From NCBI GenBank assembly GCA_037043235.1, contig JAWRVZ010000101.1, positions 1,781,001-1,845,000 of the forward strand: a DNA stretch of 64,000 nt, in the 5' to 3' direction. This DNA comes from Rhodeus uyekii (taxonomy: Eukaryota > Chordata > Actinopteri > Cypriniformes > Acheilognathidae). The notes under the pieces were generated by a model. The model was not told the DNA's origin. It saw nothing but the letters and a program-made list of their open reading frames with translations, and did not search any database. Both the position numbers and the translations under genes were made by a program. Positions 58,064 through 64,000 of the stretch are shown here, piece after piece (the stretch's first letter is position 1; every line of letters starts with the position of its first letter).

Positions 58064-58444
58064 TCAAGGTGATTTTGACAGTAGGAATCGAGACATACTG
58101 AACAGAACTTGATGACTTTCTTTTGTTTCAGTGCAAATCTCACCCTGCTTGTCTCCAGGTCCAGCGTAGAGCTGAGCAGGAACCACTGGCTGGAGTTTTG
58201 ACTTGAGTTTCTCCACTATTTCAGCAAACACCACGTTCTTATACAGGACCGGTCTTGGAGTGAAGGTGTGTCGGCACTGAGGGCAGCTGTAAACTCCTTT
58301 CCGATCCTCCTGATTCCAGCACTCTGTAATGCAGTCCATACAGTAACTGTGTCCACAGGGAATGGTCACTGGATTCGTCAGTACATCCAGACAAACTGGA
58401 CAGCTGAACTGGTCCTGAGCCACTGAAATGCTGGCTTCTGCCAT
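58064..58444 (-). CDS. TRIM-type RING exon, copy B
   Basis: A 126-codon frame with an intact C3HC4 RING (CPVC, PCGHSYCMDC, CPQC) and the TRIM exon-1 signature TFTPRPVLYKNVVFAE. It shares copy A's frame break before the B-box and both donor-like sites. The stop is 58 nt before the WASP-HECT ATG on the same strand, in another frame. Splicing the AGG|GTGAGA donor (58144, phase 1) to exon 2 would be out of frame; phase-1 acceptors exist at exons 5, 8 and 10. It could be a short RING protein, an upstream frame of the WASP-HECT transcript, or a relic. Confidence 0.75.
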   Translation of the reverse strand: MAEASISVAQDQFSCPVCLDVLTNPVTIPCGHSYCMDCITECWNQEDRKGVYSCPQCRHTFTPRPVLYKNVVFAEIVEKLKSKLQPVVPAQLYAGPGDKQGEICTETKESHQVLFSMSRFLLSKSP

Positions 58445-58514
58445 TTCACTTGAAGCAGTTCAACAACAACAACCTGTTCCCGTGAAATGAAGAGATTCCT
58501 GGTTCTGTCTTTGA

Positions 58515-58526
58515 GAAAGTGAAAGT
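58515..58526 (+). promoter_or_regulatory. ISRE-like element, RING side
   Basis: GAAAGTGAAAGT matches GAAANNGAAANN and lies 71 bp upstream of the RING ATG. Copy A has lost the first half-site. Confidence 0.55.
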
Positions 58527-59028
58527 GTTGAAGGTTGCAGAGCTGCAGTCAGCAAACAGAGGGCGCTCAAGCCTCAAACACTATTGTCTACATTTGCTTG
58601 AGATTTTATGCTGTAAACGTCTATGGAAGCCCAGGACTTTTATGCCAAATGTTAACCTTATCCCAGATACTCACATCTGTTAAAGAGCTTCACCTGGAGA
58701 GCGTCTGCTGTGTGCAAACATCTGAGAAACGTCAATTTTACATTCAGTCTAAAATCATAAACATGTTAAAGACATTTTATAGATTTGATAGAGACGTATT
58801 GCAGATAAATATTAACTATGTCTTCCAGATGTAAACACACATCAACCAATTCGAATGATAATTTTAAAAGCCTTAATGGGTGCATCTTTTCTCAAACGTT
58901 TTGAAGAATAATCTCAAGAATTGGAGCAGTCGATATTTTCACAAAGTTTGATGGTGCAATAAAAGAGTCACTTTTGACGTCACTCACATTGTTTATAATG
59001 ATATCTGCTGGTTCATTTACTACAAGTA

Positions 59029-59040
59029 AGTTTCAGTTTC
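59029..59040 (-). promoter_or_regulatory. ISRE-like element, PARP side
   Basis: The minus strand reads GAAACTGAAACT, a canonical ISRE core, 127 bp upstream of the PARP ATG and identical in copy A. Confidence 0.6.
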
Positions 59041-59166
59041 TCTGCTAAACCACTTCCACACCTGCACAACTGCGGCTCTCTTATTTACATTGACACTGCG
59101 TTTGCTCTTGGTCTTTGCCAGCCTAGAAATACGGGTTTCTAGTTAAGATTTGGAAAACATGTTCTC

Positions 59167-60933
59167 ATGTTCACTGTCGCTGTGAAGATGTTGCGTGAGT
59201 TTGCTGGTTTGACGCTGGAGGATGAAGTGGAATATATGGACACATCCGAGGCATCAAGTTACTGGTATTACAAGGCAAAGTGTGGAGTCTGGCACAGAGT
59301 TGAGGTATTCTTTATTCATGTCTTATACATGTGTTCGTTTGCAACCGACTGCCTTTGTGAAATATTTAAAATACTATATTTTAGGATGACCCAGAAACGT
59401 TTATGTCAAATGATGATCTGGAGAGATATTACCTCAGAAACCCAGAGGGGGTTTTAAACATGTTTACTGCTGGAATTCAGATCGAGATTAACTTTGCAGG
59501 TAAACAGATTCTACTGATAATATCCTTACAGTCATGACTTTACAGAATAGATCATCATGTGAATTAAATAATAGATAGCCATGTTGTGCTATACACATGT
59601 GACAGATCTGTGGCTGAATATCAACACATGATATAATGTCAATACCAGTCAGGTTTGTTTCATTTATTAATGCAGTATGTGTTAAAACTTAGCAAGGACA
59701 CAAGTCAACTTAAAAACTGGGGAAAAAAGGCAGATTAAACGCTCATTTCAGACTGAATATGGCTTCAGGTGAGATTTTTTTTTTCAAACAAAAAGAGTGT
59801 ATTTTCTTTCTTTTTATAAAAGTACAGCAAAGCATCAAGCTGCATTCATACCATTTCTTCTCCTTTCCAACGAAACGAAAGAGAAACCAACTTTACAAGA
59901 GCTATGTTTGTGTTACAGATGCAAATGCGATGACATTCCTCCATCTCCACCGGCACACTGGGAAGATGTTGATCCCCGAAAACCTTATCAGGTGACAGGA
60001 AGAGTTCATAGCCGATCGTATTGAGGTCTGAACTGTGACATTTCCTTTGAAAACGTTTTCTTATCTCAATCAGTTAATCTCTCTGAGACAAGACAGCAGA
60101 GAATATCAGTCGATGGAGAGATTTATCAGGGATGTTGGTTTACTGCATGATCCCATCGTATCCATCAAACGAATACAAAACATGGACCTTTGGGAATTGT
60201 TTTGTAGGTAATAAGAATGTTTTATTCTTGTTCTGTTTGGGACCAAAAACATGTTTCACCCTAAAAATAATCCATGAATAAAAACAACATTAGTATTATT
60301 AATAAAATCGTTTACATTTTGAATAAAGAACATGAAACTTGTTTGCATCTATTTTTTGAATGAATTTAAAGGTGTTTTACCATAGTCATTTTGCTTGCAC
60401 ATGAAAAAATTCAAATGTATACTGTTAATCGTCTAAATCTTTCAATCTTAGGAAAAAAATCCAGTTGATGAGGATAAAAGGACAGTCAGATATTGAAGAG
60501 CAAATGCTGTTTCATGGCACAAGCGCAAAGAACCTGCACTCTATTTGCACGTTTAATTTCAACTGCAGACTATCAGATAAGAGAAGAAGGGGACACGTGC
60601 TAGGCAAAGGTGGGCCGTGTTTTTTTAAAGTTGTTTCGGCATTTAAAAAAGATTTTAATAACACTTTTGTTTGTTGCAGGAACTTACTTTGCCAAACACG
60701 CATCTTTAGCGAGCAGATACAGTGAAAACAGCAGCCAGGGAACCAGAGTAATGCTGCTCGCCCGGGTTATTGTCGGGAAGTACAAAACGGGTCACCGAGA
60801 TTACTGTGCGCCTGATGATGACCGGGATGAACACATACACGACAGCTGTGTAGATGATGCACTCTGTCCAAGGACTTTTGTTATCTTCGATTCCAATCAG
60901 ATTCATCCCGAGTACGTGCTTGAATACCGCTGA
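59167..60933 (+). CDS. PARP11-like mono-ADP-ribosyltransferase (WWE + PARP)
   Basis: Seven exons join in frame: 59167-59304, 59385-59499, 59693-59768, 59919-59991, 60074-60207, 60452-60609, 60680-60933; 948 nt, 315 residues, close to PARP11's ~330. WWE domain, about residues 15-90: YMDTSEASSYWYYKAKCGVW, then LERYYLRNPEGVLNMFTAGI. Conserved linker: PPAHWEDVDPRKPYQ and VSIKRIQNMDLWELF. PARP domain: MLFHGTSAKNL (His 200), GTYFAKHASLASRYS (Tyr 234), CPRTFVIFDSNQIHPEYVLE. The third triad position reads Thr 297, where PARP11 has Ile. Members of this family attach single ADP-ribose units and several are interferon-induced. A second in-frame Met at residue 8 is possible. Named by family, not by orthology. 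Confidence 0.92.
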
Positions 60934-62394
60934 AAACAAACATATCAGTGGATGCTGAAGAAATGAGAGAACATCAAGTGCCAGAAACACTGTTTATATG
61001 ACACAGGCTCATGTATTTTTATGCATTTATTTATACATTTTAGAGGACAAAGCTCTGCTACTTTTGGCCAAGAATGTACGAGTCAACTTTAATGCTCTGC
61101 CATGACATTTAAAGCTTGACATTCGCACGTAGCAGACTTTCATGCTGTATTATATCTTTTAGAACTGATTAGACTTAACAGTTTCTCTATATATGACAAA
61201 TAAATAATTATACTTAATTATAAACCGTTTATTGTTCAGGCAAGTTAATGGCCCAAACCAATGCGATGAAACAAGGCATTTTCAGTAATGGTGTCGTTTG
61301 GTGTAGTTTTCAGTAATGGTGTCGTCAGCAATTAATAAACGTGGACTCGACTTTTATCACACAACAGTCGACTTCAAACAATCTGAGGTTGTTAGTTTCC
61401 ATCATTCCAAAAAACAACAAACAATCTTCATAAACCTGTTGACAATAAGACTTTTTTAACATCATTAGTCCAATCATAGAGGTGATCACCAAATTATCAT
61501 TTTGGGAGACACATTTACCACAAATCTCAGTCACTTAATTTATTTACTTCCTTCATAATGTGAGAATAAAGCACTTCCAAATCAAGCATCAAATAAAGGT
61601 ATGTATTACTCAGCACCTCACTGGCATGTTTTCTTTCTCAATGTGTTTATTTTTTAAAAGAATAGTTTACCGGTACACCAAAAATTAAATAATTCAGTTA
61701 CTTCCACCATCGCTTCAGCGGCGCATGCCTTCTTTTCTCTTGTGGAAAGCAAAATGAGAGGTTTTGAACAGTGTACCAGTCACTCTTTTCCACGCAATTA
61801 CAGTAAAACTAGAGCTTGCAAACGTAAAATAAAAATATGAAAATCATACTAGTCTATTGAAATGATCTTCTAAATCTGAAGTGATGAACAGACGCATCAT
61901 CATGAAAGCGGTACAGATCACCAGAAGCAGAAGGTGACCAAAAACTGTTCAGTCGACAGAGTTTGTTTAGTAAAAATCTTGACTTTTTTTAGGAGCAGTT
62001 TGAATCTTTTCAGTAAATATGGTTTTGGAAGCTTGGAGTTTATTGAATGAACCACTCTATAATGCTTTCTGTGCGACTAGCAGCTCTATTCTTCAAAATA
62101 TTCCTCCCATTCCTCCAAAAATTCAAAACTCATAAACTTAGAGCAACATGCGGTTGAGTAAATAATGAAATTCACTTTTGGGTGAAGCACTTTAAATCCA
62201 CAGTGTGTATTTTCAGCTGAAAGCAGAATTGCAGTGTTGATGTTTGTGAGTCCAGCTTAACAAATCCAGCTCGGCTGAAGATGATGGAAAATTGAAAACG
62301 ATTATTTTCACAGTTCTGTTTGTTGCTGATAGTGGAACTGAAATCCCACAATGCTTTAAAATACTCATCTCTGTGACCGGCTAACCAGCGAGAT
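60934..62394. other. Converging 3' UTRs
   Basis: No exon is recognised. The first part is the PARP11-like 3' UTR (AAATAAATAATT at about 61198). The part up to 62394 is likely the pyroxd1 3' UTR on the minus strand. The two genes converge. Confidence 0.5.
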
Positions 62395-62643
62395 TCAATC
62401 AAAGTAGTCTTCAATGTCAATGTTAGGATTGAGAAGCTCTTCGCCATATCGGGACAAGTCCATTTGGTTGAGAATGAGGTTTTCGAAGGTTTCCTCCAGA
62501 TCCGTCTCTCCGATAAGGACAGCGCCCACCATTCGGCCCCCAGTCAGAACGACCTTCACATACTCCTGCCCTTTCGTACAGCGCACCAGAAGCTCATGGT
62601 CCTGACCCAAACCCTGGGCATTAAACTTACCTAGCAAAACCAC
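62395..62643 (-). CDS. pyroxd1: pyroxd1 last exon (partial gene)
   Basis: An 82-codon terminal exon follows acceptor TTTTAG|GTG at 62643 and ends with TGA. It encodes GLGQDHELLVRCTKGQEYVK, MVGAVLIGETDLEETFENLI, LNQMDLSRYGEELLNPNIDI and ends EDYFD, the highly conserved C-terminus of PYROXD1, an FAD-dependent pyridine nucleotide-disulfide oxidoreductase. Earlier exons lie right of the window or in 62644-64000, where none was found. Confidence 0.92.
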   Translation of the reverse strand: MVLLGKFNAQGLGQDHELLVRCTKGQEYVKVVLTGGRMVGAVLIGETDLEETFENLILNQMDLSRYGEELLNPNIDIEDYFD

Positions 62644-64000
62644 CTAAAATAACAAATATCAAACAACAGACATTAAACGAGTGCTAAATTTGTCAGAACG
62701 ACAGAACTTAAAGCGCCCCTATTACGCTATTTTAGGTTGCAGGTCTCCAATAATAGGTGTACATGCATCAAAGGTCAATTTTTTTTCTGTAGATCTAGCA
62801 AATAGGATATAATAAGTCTGAAGAAATACACTTGAGGTATAGAGAGGGTAATGTGTTCCTGATAAGGAATGGAAACGTACAACTGAGCCTTTAGCCTTGA
62901 TTAGAGGTATAAGTGCTGGAGCAGCCCTCCCTTCTTTATCACGCTCTGTATGACTGTTGACCTTTTCTTGCAAGAAATAAACCTTTATAAATTACAATTG
63001 GGCTATTTGTCACTTATTCAGAATTGATAAAAGATTTTGCCACCACAAAAACTATATTACACAATGCATGAAAGGGAATATTAAAAAAAAGCACAATCGG
63101 AGCACTTCAAACAAATGCTTATACAGTATAATGGATAATCAGGATAATGTCGAAAGAGCTAATCTCTGTTGTTACGTCAATGTGGCATGCAAAGACATCC
63201 AACTTCTATTTACATCCAAGAAAAGAATGAAAATAATTTAGCTGTGAATATATCAGGGCCTTGAATCATGTGCATGTGTGTCTGTACATTATAACAGCAC
63301 ACACTCATAACAAGTGTTTCTGAATTCTCCATATAGCCCCTTTAAAGATTAGGCATTTATACAACCTTTAAACACTTAATTGAAATATTGAAATATTTCT
63401 ATTTCAAAACAATCAATAGATTCAAATTCAGGGTTGCAAAGCTTTAATATATTCCTGCCGTTTCCCACCAATTTTACTGTTATTCTTAAAATGTTCTTTA
63501 ACTATTATTATCATTAAATACCCTTTTTTTAAATAGTAAAAATAGTAGTAAACAACAGTTGTATTACTATAGTCATTTTCTTTATTGGTTTGTTTAGTTA
63601 ATTTATGTTTAGTTTTATACCTTAAGATGCAAATAATTCAATAACAACAACATTCATTATATTTATTATTATTATTGTATAGTCATATTGAATGGGTAAC
63701 TGAAGTAGAGTTTGTGTTCTTAACTTCGCTCTCTTTTTTACTTGATCCTTTCTCACTCCTGATGAGTTTCAGTAGAGCAGTAGAGAGTGGTGTTTGCAAC
63801 GCTAAGGTCAAGGGTTCGATCCCAGGGAAAGCAAGAACTGATTTCAACGCTTTTCTTCAAAGTTAAGCGCTTTGGATAAAAGCGTTTGATAAATGTATAA
63901 ATGTAAATTATCTGTAATTAGAATAAATTTCTGAAAATTTCGATTTTGAAAATGGAATGAGCTGAGAATGAAACAATATACGAACTCTCTGTAAAAAAGG
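62644..64000. other. Presumed pyroxd1 last intron
   Basis: AT-rich, no exon seen. A tRNA-derived SINE is at about 63765-63905. Confidence 0.5.
63765..63905 (+). mobile_element. tRNA-derived SINE
   Basis: B-box-like GGTTCGATCCC and the tail GCGCTTTGGATAAAAGCG match the SINE at 32168-32312. Confidence 0.7.

Larger units (their letters stand above)
58445..59166. promoter_or_regulatory. Divergent promoter between RING/WASP-HECT and PARP11-like genes
   Basis: A 720-bp head-to-head interval with one ISRE-like site near each start (58515-58526 and 59029-59040). The interval is conserved in copy A. No TATA box is obvious. A bidirectional, interferon-responsive promoter is inferred. Confidence 0.6.
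40208..60500. repeat. Segmental duplication, copy B (interrupted)
   Basis: The same segments as copy A in the same order and strand, interrupted by insertions at 41014-46661, 47160-47953, 48210-53599 and 53677-57400. Outside these, the two copies are very similar, including introns and promoter. Confidence 0.9.

Noticed and set aside
57901..58101. Plus-strand frame conserved in both copies (also at 4913-5236)
   Set aside because: It is the antisense of WH1 exon 1 and the RING exon; conservation comes from those exons and it has no recognisable domain.
58144..58444. Direct RING-WH1 protein fusion
   Set aside because: The best RING donor is phase 1 while WH1 exon 2 needs phase 0; the other donor would leave a 41-bp intron and a broken frame.
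61325..61534. Small minus-strand frame near the PARP gene end
   Set aside because: No splice sites, no family resemblance and AT-rich; probably UTR.

Overview
The window is teleost nuclear DNA, most likely from a cyprinid (zebrafish/carp-like) genome. Genes are split into short exons with GT-AG junctions. The transposon load is typical of that group: L2 LINEs, a DIRS tyrosine-recombinase retrotransposon, Ty3/gypsy elements and solo LTRs, Tc1-like and pogo/Tigger-like DNA transposons, a 5S-derived SINE3 and tRNA-derived SINEs. Nothing is bacterial or organellar.

Three host loci can be read. (1) A minus-strand gene, 58005 to 31232, assembles from 19 exons whose phases all agree. Its protein of about 764 residues has a WASP-type WH1 domain, a basic segment, two tandem CRIB/GBD units, a C2HC (UBZ4-like) zinc finger and a complete HECT ubiquitin-ligase domain: the regulatory half of WASP on an E3 ligase, with no VCA actin-nucleation tail. 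(2) A plus-strand PARP11-like mono-ADP-ribosyltransferase (59167-60933, 7 exons, 315 residues, WWE + PARP) starts head-to-head with it. (3) The last exon of pyroxd1 lies on the minus strand at 62395-62643. Between (1) and (2) is a RING exon of a fish TRIM gene and a divergent promoter of about 720 bp that carries two interferon-response-like elements.

The RING / WH1 / PARP module occurs twice in the same orientation. Copy A (about 2858-11620) keeps the RING exon and four WH1 exons with good splice sites, but its PARP11 gene is broken by deletions and a LINE. Copy A's WH1 gene runs into a retroelement at the left and could continue outside the window. Copy B (from about 40208 on) is the intact version, although its first intron has grown from about 0.84 kb to 10.8 kb through nested insertions.

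Layout: 1-2857 gypsy remnant with an LTR; 2858-11620 duplicate A with a SINE3 and an L2; 11714-17936 a pogo-like element containing a truncated gypsy element; 18096-19317 Tc1; 20310-29650 an L2 carrying a pogo-like element, a solo LTR, a 4.7-kb DIRS and a chimeric insert; 31232-58005 the WASP-HECT gene with many intronic transposons; 58064-60933 RING exon, divergent promoter and PARP11-like gene; 61000-64000 the 3' end of pyroxd1.

Inference: the ISRE-like sites, the RING and HECT ligases, the Rho-GTPase-binding module and the ADP-ribosyltransferase suggest an interferon-inducible, lineage-specific immune cluster.
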